The notes under the pieces were generated by a model. It did not search any database. It was not told the origin of the DNA and saw only the letters and a list, made by a program, of their open reading frames with translations. A program made the translations under genes and the position numbers. A DNA stretch of 64,000 nt, taken from the NCBI GenBank assembly GCA_003971905.1, contig RSEE01000042.1, positions 310,001-374,000 on the forward strand, given 5' to 3'. The stretch comes from Moniliella sp. 'wahieum'. Its lineage: Eukaryota > Basidiomycota > Moniliellomycetes > Moniliellales > Moniliellaceae. Each line of letters opens with the position of its first letter. The first letter of the stretch is position 1. Positions 1 to 11,492 of this stretch are shown here, piece after piece.

Positions 1-564
1 GTGGTGACGAGCGGACGCAGTTGGGCGTCGAAAAGGTGTAGACCAAGCCGGACGAACTGACAATCAGCAGCAGCACATGGCTGCCGGTGAGCAGGGCAAG
101 TTCGTACGCCTGTGCAGCGCGGACAAAGCCACGTTGACGGGCGAGGTGGCAGTGGCAGTGGCAGTGGCAAGTGTTAGTACACACCCACCTGGGAAAACCG
201 GAACCTAGGCCAGAAGGTGGACGTACCTTTTTCATCAGACCCCATTTGCGCTTGCTAAAGGCAATGTGGCGCTTGGTATCGTCCTCAATAAAGGCCATCG
301 TGATCGGGCGGCGACCAGTGGCCTTGTCGTCGTCGTCGTCGTCGTCGACCTCTGGCTCCTCTTCATCCACAACTTCGCTCTCGCCGTCGGCACGACCGGC
401 CTGGGCCGTCTTGCTCGGTGAACGAGGCGCGGCCGGGGCAGAGGGGGCGGTGTCGGCCGAGTATCGAGGGCAAGGAGACGGACTTGTTCGTCGGTGGCGG
501 GACGGAGGGTGCCGTAGGGCGTCTGGTACGCGCCGTCGGGTAAGGGCGTGACTGTGGCGGGCAC
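1..564 (-). CDS. MCM1: MADS-box transcription factor, SRF/Mcm1 type (partial at left edge)
   Basis: This is a sequence-specific DNA-binding nuclear regulator of the SRF/Mcm1 class. On the minus strand the exon ending at 227 encodes an acidic run of Asp residues followed by a MADS N-terminus (GRRPITMAFIEDDTKRHIAF, then SKRKWGLMKK). A GT-AG intron (226-110) follows, and exon 2 (109-1) continues with AYELALLTGSHVLLLIVSSS and GLVYTF, the core of the MADS dimerisation strand. The gene is cut by the window edge, so the C-terminus is missing. The ATG at 564 opens a plausible leader (MPATVTPLPDGAYQTPYGTL) in another frame than the MADS part, so an indel or missed intron lies between them and the start is uncertain. 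The intron holds a short TGGCAG-type hexamer repeat near 147-170. Neighbour AP180 is transcribed divergently. Confidence 0.85.
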
Positions 565-1510
565 TGGGGACGCAGAGGGGAGGCAGTGGACATGGCGGGT
601 GGTGGGCAGAGGGAGCGGGGCGGGCGAAGAGGAATGGGTAATGGACCCGACGGGGTGCGGAAGGCGGGCCAGGGCGTGTGGGACGGCGTGGCAGCCAGGG
701 CGTTGTACCTTGTACGCAGAGATCGACGCTGGGCGAGGGGGCTGCTCTGATTGACTGTGGATGCTGGCGCTGGCCTGCCTGGGTTGCGTCTGGGGCAGCG
801 TCGATCATCGATCATCCAGCGTGTTGGTGGCTGGGGGTGCTGGACGAGGGTGCGCCACGGTGGCGCCTGGACGCGCACTGTGCCCCCGTGGCGGGGGGGG
901 GAGGGCGGCCGACATGCCAGACCATTGATTCATTGGCATCGAAGACCCCCGCCCAGGCCTCCGCCGTCCCCCTGGCTGTCCCGTGCCAGAGGCGGCTGGC
1001 TGCGCTGAGTGCGCCCCATGTCCACACGCCCCACTGTCACCCATCACCCCATCACACTCGCCTGCCTTCCCGCCTTCCGCTTCCGGCTGCGCTCTGCACT
1101 CGGCACGGCCAGCCGCGCTTCCTCGTTTCCACACGCAGCGGAGCGGCACGATTTCAATGCTGCGGCTGCGTGTTTCAATGTTCAGAGTGGCCCGCGCGCA
1201 CGTGGCAGGCTCCGTGAGCTCAGCCAGCGCTCAGCTCCGTCGGGCTGTCTGCGCACGGCATGCAATCTGCATGCGCAGGCTCAGCGCTGAGGCTCAGCAG
1301 CAGCCCAGCACAGCCGCGCTTACTCACCAGCCGCCCGATAGGCACGGCGGAGCACATGGGCTGACGTCAGCGGCGTCAGGTGGGGGCTCGCCGCGCTGGC
1401 CTGGGCTGCGGCTGCGCTGCTGGCTCGGCTGGCTGCATCGCCCGCGCCAGCGCTTCCCTCAGCAGCCACAGCAGGCCGCACGCGTGGCTCTTGGGTCTGT
1501 GCTGCCATCC
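565..1510. promoter_or_regulatory. Divergent intergenic region between the MADS gene and the AP180 gene
   Basis: No convincing gene is seen. It should hold both promoters. It contains a GATCATCGATCATCC stretch near 803-817 (one of the palindromic period-7 motifs found across the window) and CTGAGGCTCAGC-like inverted motifs near 1284-1300. Confidence 0.5.
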
Positions 1511-4257
1511 ATGTCCCAGTCGTAGTCTCCGCCCGCCCACCCCACCCCATCTGCCCATCTGACCCCCCCCCCCCGCCGCCAGCTCGACAGCACGTCCGCG
1601 CCGCCACCAAGCCCAACGGGCGTGCGCCCAAGCCCAGCACATCGACCCCCTCCTCGCCCACACCTTCTCCCGTGACCGCGACCTCCGCGACCTCGTCCAT
1701 GCCCTCGCTTCCCGTCTCTCCGACCGCGACCCCGAGGTCGCCTTCAAGACGCTCATCGTCATCCACACCCTCGTCCGCAACGGCGGCGTCGAAGAGGCCT
1801 CTCCACCGTCGCCGGGGGGATTGCGCCCAACAACTCAAGGCCTTGGCCGGCCGCGGCGGCTATGGCGGCGCGTCGCGCGGGGCCACCGCGTACGCTTCAC
1901 TCGTCCGCAGCTACGCGACCTACCTAGACGATCGCGTGCGCGCCTATAAGGAGCTCCATCACGACGTCATCGTGTCTCTGACACGGACCGCGCAGGCGCG
2001 GGCACCTCCAACCGCTTGCGCAAGCTCACTGTCGACCGGGGCCTACTGCGCGAAATTGGCATTACGCAGAAAGTGGGAAACTCGGTGCTCAATGCTGACG
2101 TATGTTGGATGCTGCCCCTGCCCTTTCCTTGCGCTGCACTCACCTCACCTCACCTCGCCTCATCTCGCCTCACTAACTCTCCCTCTCATCTCAGTTCTTC
2201 TCCGAGGATTTGCAAGACCCGCTGGTGATCGTGGCAGCTCAGATGTGCTTCAAGGACGTGCTGGCTGTGTATGCCGGGATCAACGAGGGAGTGATCAACA
2301 TGCTTGAACATTACTTTGAATGGCCAAAACGGATGCTGCTCGTGCCTCGAGCTGTACCGCCGCTTCGTCAGCCAGACGGAGAAGGTAGTAAGCTACCTCA
2401 ACCAATCCCGCGGGTGTCGCAATCGCTGGGCTTCCAAGTTCCCAAGCTTCGCCATGCGCCTACTGGCCTGGCCACTGCCTTGCATGAGTACCTCAACGAT
2501 CCTAACTTTGAACAGAACCGGCTCGAGTACAAGGAGAGCAAGCGGATTGCCGATGGAGGCGCCCCTTCCCAACCCCCGCCTAGCAAGCCCAAGGAGAACC
2601 CCCAAAGCGCCAGAGCCAGCACCACCCCGCGGCCCCCAAGCCCTACAGATAACCAGGCGGTCCAGGATTTCTTTGCCTCCATCGATACCAATCCGGCACA
2701 GTCAACGTTTGCCGTCCCTCATGATACGTTCAATGATATGTACGGCGGCATGTACGCCCAACCGACCGGCATGGGCGGCATGTACGACCCTTCTCTGCAG
2801 ATGGGCATGCAACCGCAGCCGACCGGCTTTAACCCCTTTGTCCAGCCGATGATGGCGCAGCCCACTGGGTTCATGCCCCCCAACAAACAGGGATGGTACA
2901 ACCGGCCTTCACCGGAGCTCCCCCGGTGCCTTCTCTGCCGACGCAAGGCCAGGCGCTACCCCAAACGCAGGCACTCACCGCTCAGCAGACGGGCACCTTC
3001 AACCCTTTCGGCCTGGTGCGGTGGGCACGCAACTGCCTGTGGGGGCGCAGGCAACGGGCATGTCCTCGCAACAGCTCCAGCCGCAAGTGACGGCTTTGCG
3101 TTTGGTTCGACGCAGTACCCCCTCACGGCCCAAGTGACGGGGCCAGTGCGGGCCCAACCCTGCGCACTTACCTCCTGTGCGCGATGGGCGGACCAAGAGT
3201 CCGCCGCCTGCGCGTTCGGCCGGTGCGGCCAAGCCGTTGACGGCCCAAAAGACAGGATCGAGGAACCGTTTGCGCCGCCAGGCGGCCTTCCTTCCCCGCT
3301 CCTTCCCGTCCTACCTTGCCCACCTTATCCGAGCTGGCAGAGCAAGGGGTCACCAACAAGTATGGCCTTGGTGCCGATGGCTGGGACGGTGCTTCCTCCT
3401 CCACCGCTACCACCACCGCCCCACCCTCCCAGCCTTCCAGTTTGGCGCCGCAGCCTACCGGTCTGCTGGGCAATGTGGCTAGTGAATTTACGCGTTCGGG
3501 CCAAGCGAATTTACAAGCGCAAGCGACCGGCGCGCCTCCGCCGACCACCCAAGGCCTGTCCAACGCAATGGGCTCCTTGTCGCTGAACACGGCAGTGCTG
3601 AGCCAGCCAACGGGAATCGGGAGTGGAGCGAGCCCTGCCGGCGGCCTGGGTACGCCCGGCGGCCTCGCCCCCCAAGCCACCGGTACCGTTCGGCCTTTCA
3701 AGCCCGAATCGGCGTTTGGCGCCAGTCTGGCAAGCCAGCCCACGGGGGCCGGCGCGGTGGCCAACCCGTTTGGTGCCAGTAGCGGCTTGTCGGTCCAGAC
3801 GGGAGCAGGAGCAGGAGCAGGAGTAGGAGCAGGACTGGGCAGTGTGCCAGCTGGCTCGCCCGCCTCGCCGCTCTCTTTGGCGGGTGTCGGGGGGCAGTCT
3901 ACCGGCTCGGGTTGGGTGGGAGTGGGCTGACGGCCCAGCCAACGGGTTTTGGGTCGCAGCTCCTTGGATCGGGAGCGGGAGCGGAGAGGGGGTGGGGGCC
4001 CAAGCTCCCGCCCTGTCCCTGTCGCAAACGCCTGGATTGGGAAGCAATGGGCTGGCGCCAACGTCCTTTGCAAGTGCTAATGGCAGCTTGTCCCCTCGCC
4101 GTTGGCGACGCAAACAACGGGCTTGCCCGGTTCGAGTGTCAAGCCGTTCCAGCCCTCGAGCGCGTTTGGCCAATCGCAGTTCCAGCCCGGCCCACTGGGC
4201 GCTCAGCCAACGGGCGCAGGCGTGCCGGGACAGACCACATTTGGCACGTTGATTTGA
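1511..4257 (+). CDS. AP180/CALM-type clathrin adaptor (ANTH domain) with many LxxQxTG and NPF motifs
   Basis: This is an endocytic adaptor that binds PI(4,5)P2 and clathrin at the plasma membrane. The ANTH domain is readable across frames: RAATKPNGRAPKP, then HIDPLLAHTFSRDRDLRDLV, VAFKTLIVIHTLVRNGG, and after an intron with acceptor near 2194 DPLVIVAAQMCFKDVLAVYA and LELYRRFVSQTEKVVSYLNQ. The C-terminal half is a disordered tail with about sixteen sites of the form [LVM]xxQxTG (for example LTAQQTG, LTAQVTG, LTAQKTG, LAPQPTG, LASQPTG), the consensus known for Ark1/Prk1 actin-regulating kinases. It also has NPF tripeptides (TGFNPF, TFNPFG, ANPFG) known to bind EH domains. A GAGAGAG run lies near 3800-3840. 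The start is taken at ATGTCCCAG with a short intron through the poly-C tract at 1561-1573. Frame changes inside ANTH and tail look like indels. The stop follows FGTLI. Confidence 0.85.
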
Positions 4258-5360
4258 CCTGGACCATGATTCAATGGGCTGACAGGCTGGGGCGCTAGGG
4301 CCCACGCATGCATCGGCATCACCTCATTGATCTGAGATCTGAGAATCTGATCTCTGATTCCCGCTTAGGCCTGAGGCTCAGGCTTATTCTCAATCGATTA
4401 TTCCCTTGACCTGCAGAGGCAGTTGGATGGATGGTTCAACTAGTCCAATTCATGAAGCATGGCCCCCCCCCTTTTCCCTCCCCCTCTTTCTTCCCTTGCT
4501 GTCTTTCCTCTGTTCCCTCTTTTCCCCGGTCCCCACGCTCACTGTCCCGGCTGGGCACGGTGGCCGTTTCCTCGTGACGACTGCTATTCTACCGGCGGTG
4601 TCCCGCTTCTTGTTCTTATCTTTCCCCCCTCCCCTGCGACCGCCCTCTGTTGTGTTTTCTCGCCCCTCGCCCCGCAGCGGGGTCGGGAGGAAACAGCGAC
4701 AGTGTGGCATGCCAATGGACCGCCTGCCCATCGCCGCGTGTGCGCCGTGAAGCATAGAGAGAGCAGCCCTCGGCCCATCGTTCTGCGCGGGACGATGCAG
4801 ATGATGTCTGTTGGGTGTTGGGTGGGCTTGGATTCATCTCCAGACCAGGCGAGGCGCGGGTGGCCGCGAGTGAAAGCGGCTGGGGCGGCGCTCTTTCACA
4901 TGCGCGGCCACTCGCCCCTCCCAGAGCCAACCGTGCGCCGCGGGCCAGCGCCAATGTGCGGGAAAATCAGCCAGGCAGCACAGCACAGCAGCCCCATGCA
5001 CACCATCCACCGCACACCCCCTGCAGCAGCCGCTGCACGCCGTCACCGGCCACCCACGCAGGACGCATGACGGCATGACGCACGATACCCACCCCACACT
5101 GCCCCTGTGCCATCCGCGTCGCCCAGCTGCGCTGCTGGTGCTGCCCGCACCCGCGCCCGGCACTGGCGCTGTGCGGCCCACCGCACACTGCCCCTGTGCG
5201 GGGCGGCGGGCAGGGCCAGCGCGGCGGGCGAAGGCGGCCGCAGCCCCGCCCAGCGCAGCCCACGCCCGACTTCCACTCGGCGCCTCGCACGCCCCCTGCC
5301 ACCACCTCCTCCCCCACCCCCCCGCCCCTCCCCTCTCCTCCCCCTCCGCACACTCGCACG
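4258..5360. promoter_or_regulatory. Intergenic region upstream of the YPP1-like gene
   Basis: About 1.1 kb without a supportable gene. It has a CT-rich tract (4460-4530), GC-rich sequence approaching 5360, and AGGCCT/CTGAGGCTCAGG-type short inverted motifs near 4369-4385. Long open frames here on both strands are GC-driven shadows. Confidence 0.45.
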
Positions 5361-8300
5361 ATGCTGCGCGGCCACAAGGGCGACACGTATGCGGCGACTG
5401 CAGGACGCCCGCATGCGTGGCGCCTGGGACGCCCCCGCCTCCCCCCCCGCCGCCAAGCACTCCAAGCTGGGCAAGCCCAAGCCCAAGGCCGAGTTTGCTG
5501 TTGCCCCGTCTCCCACCTCGCGCGTAAGCTCTCCAAGCGCCACAGCGGGGGCGTTGGCGACGTTGCCTCGGCCGAGTTTGAGCTGCGCGCTTTCCTGCGT
5601 GCGTACTGGGACGAGGTGGGCTGGAACGCCCGCAGCCACGCCTCGGACTTTGCCCGCCCCGCCCATGTGGCCACACTGCCTTCCCCCCGCCCGTGCCCCA
5701 GTCGGGATCGGGGCGCGACCTGGGGCAGCGACAAGTACGCTGGCATCCTGTCCAACCTCGATGGCTGTACAAGCGCGCCAGCACCGAGGCCCAGAAGAAC
5801 TCGATCCTGCCCATCCTCGCCTACGCCCTGCTGCATGCCGGCCGCGAGGAGGAGGCGGTGATGGTGCTGCACGATGCGCATTTCATCGAGTCGCTCTCGA
5901 TTGAGGAGATGCGATCGACGAGTCACAGCGGCGACTATGACGTGGTGTTGGTCATCTTGGGCTTTGTCGTGTACGGCATGGCCAACGAGCGCTTGCACCA
6001 CGCGGACCCCAAGGCAGGCTATGCGCCATTTGCATTTGCCGGCTACGCACGTGCGATTGACTTGTACGACGGGGTGCGGGGCACGCTCAAGGGTAGCACG
6101 CCGACGAGATGGACCGGTGGGGCGCATTGGCACTGTACCGCACGCGCTCTGAGCGTTCGCGAAGGAGAGACGATCTCGCGCTCAATGCGCTGCGTGCGTA
6201 CCAGACCCATGCTACCCGCTGGCTGCCCTCCTTTGTCCCAACGGAGCGCGCGGTGATTTACCGTACCTACCTCGAAGTGCTCAACCGGTCCGTTGTCCAG
6301 CGCGCTACCAGCCTCCGCCTCTCACGCCCGAACCGGGCCAACACGACCCTCGCTCGCAGATTACCAGATCAAGGTGCTGCAGACGGTCGCGGCGCGCGTG
6401 CCCATCATCAGTGGTGTCAGTGGCGAGAAGGGGGCGCCGAGTCCCGTTCGGCCCGGCTCCACCGCTCGCTCGGTCATCAGCCGCACCGTTTCCTCTCGTC
6501 GTCCCCGCCGCAGCAGCGCATGCGTCCTGGTTCCTTGGTCTGGGGCGACGAGGTGTACACGGTCAGCGCGGCCCTTTCGCCCATCCTCGCTCGCTCCAGA
6601 TTTCCCTCGCGCCGGCCAAACCAATTTGCTCATGCTGGAATTGGCCGATGCGCTGATGACGTCGTGGAAACTCAATGGGCAAGAAGGCGGACTGGTCGCG
6701 GACGACTGGTGCAAGTACGTATCGTATCCTTCCCCCTACCCCCTCGCTTCGAATTGCCCCCTCCTTCCCTCCCTCCCTTTCTCCCTCCCCCCCCCCTCAC
6801 TATCGTCCTGAATACTAACGTCATTCCAGACCTTGTACGTGATGACACGGATGACGTTTGACTCGCACCTCATCACCGGAGTCTGATGGAGGCGCTCACT
6901 GTGGCGGAGCAGTACGAAGAGGCGGAACGTGCGCTTGGTCTGTACGTTGAGCTGGTGAACAAGGCGCGCGAGGCGGCGGAGGCCGAGCGCAAGAATGCGC
7001 GCAAAACAGAGGAAGATGCCCAGTCGGAGGCCTCGGCCGCGTCGGCCAAAATTTGACGATCACGACGATAGCGAAACGTATGCGCGTTCGTTGCTGTTTG
7101 GGGCACGGCTACTGGGCAAGGGATGGGCAAGCACCGCGAAGCGGACGAGTTGGCTCGCCAGGCCTTGGCCATGGTGGAGACCGATGCTGAGTGCTGCCTC
7201 CCTCCGAAGATGCCGACCAGGAAGAGAAGCAAGCCCATGCGGAGCTCCTGGCGTACATCAGCGTGGCGCTGGGATGCACGCAGCGCGCTTGCCGCTGCCC
7301 AAACCGACCCAGTGCAACGTCGGCGATGCACAAGGAGGCTCTTGCTCTCCTCACTGCCTCGGCCAAAGGCGACGACCAGGCCGCCGAGACGTTTTACCAC
7401 CTCGCCCGTCTACAGACCCAACTGCACGAGATTCCGCGGCGACAGTGTCGGCGCGCAAGGCGGTGGAATTGGAGCCAGCGGCGATTGAGCCTTGGCACCT
7501 GCTTGTCCTTCTGCTTTCGTGCAAGAAGATTACAAGGGGGCTCTGCGCCTGGCCTCGATCGCCCTCGATGCGGCTGACACGGACGCAACTCATGATGAGG
7601 CGGTGGCCGACCAGGAAGCTGCCTTGGCCGGGTCGGGGGAGGAGCACGAAATCTTGGAGGCGGTTGAGTTGCGGACGGAATTGTTGTCGTATGACTTCCC
7701 CCGACCCAAGCGGAGCGGGACGAGGCGGGCTTGAGCTGCTCATCACGCACAATGCCCTGGAGGAACTTGTGGCCGGCACGGCAGTAGCGATTGATGGACA
7801 AAAGGGATCTCCTCTACTTTCACAACCATATCGCGAGCGATGCCAGCAACGTCTGGGCCACACCAAGAAGGGACCGCTGCCCCAGCACGCGCTGTCGAAC
7901 GAGGTGTTGGAAATTGATACGCACCCGCCCGGCTACTTTCACCGCCGTGGGTCGCGGTTCGCTGCGCTTCTGCACGAAGGGCTGAACGCCAAGCACTCGG
8001 CTTCCTCAGCCTCGGACCCCGAGGCTGGTGCGTACAGTACCGTCACTGGTCTTGGCAGACGGGGATCAAAGCAGCCACGACGGCCACTGTCGTGCTCGGC
8101 ACGGAGGATGTAGCTAGTCCCGTTGCGGCCCCGCCTCCTGTCGCCGTCGACGGCGGCGCAGACGGCGAGCCAGCGCAAAGCGCGCACCACACCGGCAGAA
8201 CTGGCTCGGTGAAGCAGCGGTCTCGGTCGGAAAACAATCCTCGCTCGTCTCTGGCTCATGAGCGCCGCCACGTTCCGTCGTGCTGGTCAGCTGGCCGACA

Positions 8301-8885
8301 GCCGTGTCGCATTCAAGAAGCCGAACGTGCCGTGCCCGACTTGGCACCCGTGTGGACCCAACTGGCGTTGTACCACACTGAAAACGACCGGCTCACGCCG
8401 GCCACCAACAGTTTGTACAAGGCCTTGGCCTGTGACCCGCACGCGGTCCCAGCCGCCGTGCACTTGGCTCGCCTCTTGCTCTCCCGCCCGGACGAGGTAC
8501 CAGTCGCGTCGTCCAATGCCGTTTCGCACCAAGAGGCGCCTCCGCTCAGCCGCACCATCGCCGCTCCTTCCCTCGGCGCGACCGCGTCGACGCCAAGCCC
8601 GAGCGGACGCGGACGCAACCGCGGACGCGGCCCTGTCTTGCCCAAGGGTGTCACCTGGCGGCAGAGACCAAGTTGACGGCGCTGTCGTTGGCCGAGGCAT
8701 TGCTCACCTCGGCCAGCTCAGGAAGCGGATGGGACGTGGCCGAGGCGTGGCTCTACTTGGGTCATGTTGCCCGCCTGACCCAACGCCCGGAGCGAGCGGT
8801 GGAATGTCTCAAGTACGCGCTGTGGTTGGAACAAACCAAGCCCGTTCGCCCGCTCACCGAGGCGCTGCCCTTGTCGCTGGCGTAA
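5361..8885 (+). CDS. YPP1: YPP1/TTC7-like TPR protein of the plasma-membrane PI4-kinase complex
   Basis: In known family members this scaffold joins Efr3 and the PI4-kinase Stt4 at the plasma membrane. The start is ATG at 5361 (MLRGHKGDTYAAT), followed in a shifted frame by LQDARMRGAWDAPA. TPR-like alpha-helical segments follow: KNSILPILAYALLHAGREEE, then DYDVVLVILGFVVYGMANER, and HHADPKAGYAPFAFAGYARA. Near the end come LTPATNSLYKALACDPHAVP and SGWDVAEAWLYLGHVARLTQ before the stop after LTEALPLSLA, which is how the family ends. A GT-AG intron lies at about 6717-6830. The gene reads through several frame changes, again better explained by indels than decay because homology resumes each time. 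Identification rests on the terminal TPR blocks. A different large TPR protein is the main alternative. Confidence 0.7.
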
Positions 8886-9443
8886 CCTTTATCGTATCGT
8901 ATTTCTTTTGGTCCCCTTGCCTTTCCCTTCCTTTCATTTCCATTGCTTTGCGTTGTCTTTTTTTCCTGTGTCCCTTAGTGGTGCCCCATCTCGAGGCTCG
9001 CGTCCTGCTTTGTGCATTGAATGTGCCCTGGTGCAAGGACCCGGCGTGCGGGTGGTAGCGTTTTGGTTGCGAGTCTTGGATGGCAGGGGGGGGGAGGCAG
9101 CGTGGTGTGTTGCTTGTGTCTATGATAGAGTCGCTGAGAGCAAGGCAGGCAGGCGGAGGTGGAGCCAGGATGGAGCCATTCTGTGGCGCCAGAACATTTC
9201 ATTTGTTCAGCGAAGACTGGGTGCTGGCCGCTGCTGGGCTGGACAATAAATGAGGCCTGAGGCTCCGAGGCCGAAGACGTTACCTCCTCGCTCCCCCCAC
9301 CCCCCACCCAGCATGCTCCTCCCTCTCGTCCGTTGCGGCTGCAGGCCGCCGCGACCACCGCGCGCCCCATCCCCGTGCTGATTGGCCTTGTGTCCCGTGC
9401 TGCCCCCCCCCCCCGCCCACGACGTACGTCTGCCCCCCCGCCC
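8886..9443. promoter_or_regulatory. Intergenic region between the YPP1-like gene and OLA1
   Basis: No gene is seen. A T-rich segment just after the upstream stop (8890-8970) fits a 3' UTR and terminator zone. A GAGGCCTGAGGC motif lies at about 9250-9262, and a poly-C tract precedes OLA1. Confidence 0.4.
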
Positions 9444-10778
9444 ATGCGGGGCAAGTGCGTGCGTTAGTGCGTCGGCCTGGGCCGGGGCCAAAAAGGCACC
9501 CAAAAAGGGAGCTGTCAAGGGAAAGAAGGGTGTGGCGAGGGACCCAAGCCCCGACTGGGTCGGTGTCCAACAAGTTCGTCTCTTTTCTTCGTTCTTTTCT
9601 CTTCTCTTGGTGTGGCTGCCATGCGCTTCTCGAGTCCCGGCTGACGCAGCTTTAGTTTGAAGATGGGCATTGTGGGCATGCCGAATGTAGGCAAAAGTTC
9701 CTTGTTCAACCTGTTGTGCCAAAGTGAACAGGCCAATGCGGCCAACTTCCCATTTGCGACGATTGAACCCGAGGAAAGCAAGGTGGTGCTCAAAGACGCC
9801 CGCTTTGACTTTTTGGTCAACCTGTACGCGCCCAAGAGCGTGGTGCCTGCGCACTTGACTGTGCTGGACATTGCTGGCCTCACAGCGGGAGCGTCCAAGG
9901 GGGCGGGTTGGGGAACGCGTTCCTCTCCAACGTGCGTTCCGTCGACGGCATTTTCCAGGTAGTGCGCGCGTTTAAGGACGATGAGGTGACCCATGTGGAG
10001 GGCGAGGTGGATCCGGTGCGGGACATGGACATTATCTCGACCGAACTGCGCCTCAAGGATCTGGAATGGACCGAAAAGGCGTTGGAACAGGCCAAGCAAA
10101 AGGCCAAGCAGCGCACTACCAACTCGGTCGAAGCGCAGCGCCGCCAAACTGAAAACAAACCTTGGAAAAAGTGTACGCGCTGCTGTCGGAGAACCGAGAC
10201 GTGCGCAAAGGCGAATGGACCGAGGACGAGATTGAGGTGATCAACACCCTCACCCTTCTTACCGCCAAGCCGGTCATTTACCTTGTCAATGTCAACGAGA
10301 CGGACTATGTCGATCCAGCAAGAACATCTGGATGAAGCAGATCCAACAGTGGGTGGACCAGAACAACCCTGGTGATATGATTGTGCCAGTGAGCATCGGG
10401 CTCGAGCAAACCTTACTCGCCCTGGATTCTCCTGCGGACCAGGAAACGGCATTGAAGGAGTTGGGACCCAACGTGCAGAGCGCGCTGACCCAGATCACGG
10501 ACGCTGGGTACCGGGCACTGGACCTGATTTATTACTTTACTGCGGGCAAAGACGAGGTACGTGCGTGGACGGTTCGGCGGGGCACGTTGGCGCCGCAGGC
10601 GGCAGCTGTGATCCACTCCGACTTTGAGAAGCGGTTCATCTCGGCCGAGGTGATGCTGTCTCAAGATTTGATTGCTGCCGGCAGCGAAAGCGCGCTTCGC
10701 GCAGCTGGCAAGTACCACAACAAAGGACGCGCATGGGCCGTCGAAGATGGAGCGATCTGTTTCTGGAAGCTGGGTTGA
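9444..10778 (+). CDS. OLA1: Obg-like ATPase 1 (YchF/OLA1 family)
   Basis: This is a conserved cytosolic P-loop NTPase linked to ribosome function and stress responses. Exon 1 carries [20 protein letters not shown] intron (9574-9655) splits the SNN codons before [20 protein letters not shown] (G1). G3 is [14 protein letters not shown]. The G4 position reads [11 protein letters not shown], the NVxE form known to give this family ATP rather than GTP preference. The TGS-type end includes [43 protein letters not shown] and ends GAICFWKLG. At about 9903-9915 the frame breaks inside the invariant GAGLGNAF block, where one base appears to be missing. Further breaks lie near 10150 and 10315. The initiator is uncertain: 9444 is the nearest ATG, but joining it to the Lys-rich exon needs a tiny intron. 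It is convergent with NTF2. Confidence 0.92.
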
Positions 10779-10970
10779 CCTAGCCCAAAGGCCCTGAAGG
10801 CATGTGGCGGAAGAGCCGAGCTAGGGACCCCCGGCATGCCAGAGGCCATTTTCTACGAACGGGTTGAACTGCGGTTTGGGTACGAGGATAAGCAATCCAT
10901 GGACGGAGGAGGAGGAGGAGAGGAGGAAGAGGGTCTTCTCATTGAACAAGCGCATACACAGGTGGGCACC

Positions 10971-11492
10971 TTAGCCGTACACGAGACGGAAAACGTCATT
11001 GTAGACGTAGAACGAGCCACCCTCGGGGTTCAGGGTGAAGGTCTGGGTGAACTGGAGTGGCGCAGGCGAGTCGTCCACCAGCAGCTTGCCCGTAACAAGC
11101 ACGACAATGCTGCTGCTGTCGGCGCCGGTCGGCTGAGCATCCTTGGTGTCAACCTGGTGCTTGACCGACTGGAAGGGCAGCGTCTTGAGCTTCTCGATGA
11201 TGGCCGCTGCGCCCTGGTGCTGGGAGCCCTCAAACGTGAGCATCGAGTGGTCGCGCTGGGGCGGAAAGAGGAAAACGGATGGGCAAGGTGAGGGTGGCGC
11301 GGCAAGAGCGCGTGGGAGCAGCGGGGCACAGGAGAGGGGTACGCACGTAGAGGGGCGCCAGGGCGTCGCGCGACGAGTCGAACTGCGAGTAGTAGAAGTT
11401 GACAAACTGATGGAATGCGGATCGGAGCAGTCAGTACCCAGACGTCGGCGGGGGCGGGGGCGTGGGCATACCTGGTCGGCGATGGACTCCAT
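10971..11492 (-). CDS. NTF2: Nuclear transport factor 2
   Basis: This protein imports RanGDP into the nucleus and binds FxFG nucleoporins. Three exons join cleanly on the minus strand. Exon 1 (11492-11472) is MESIADQ, exon 2 (11406-11347) is FVNFYYSQFDSSRDALAPLY, and exon 3 (11255-10971) begins RDHSMLTFEGSQHQGAAAII. Introns are GT-AG. The product is 121 residues, the usual family length. Hallmarks are the FYYxxFD segment, SMLTFEG, LPFQSVKHQVDTKDAQP, and the terminal FTLNPEGGSFYVYNDVFRLV. This is one of the few genes in the window with an intact frame throughout. It is convergent with OLA1, whose stop lies about 190 bp away. Confidence 0.97.
   Translation of the reverse strand: MESIADQVCPRPRPRRRLGTDCSDPHSISLSTSTTRSSTRRATPWRPSTCVPLSCAPLLPRALAAPPSPCPSVFLFPPQRDHSMLTFEGSQHQGAAAIIEKLKTLPFQSVKHQVDTKDAQPTGADSSSIVVLVTGKLLVDDSPAPLQFTQTFTLNPEGGSFYVYNDVFRLVYG

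Noticed and set aside
4967-6133. 388-codon minus-strand open frame
   Set aside because: It overlaps the YPP1-like coding exons antisense and has low-complexity Gly/Arg text with no domain.
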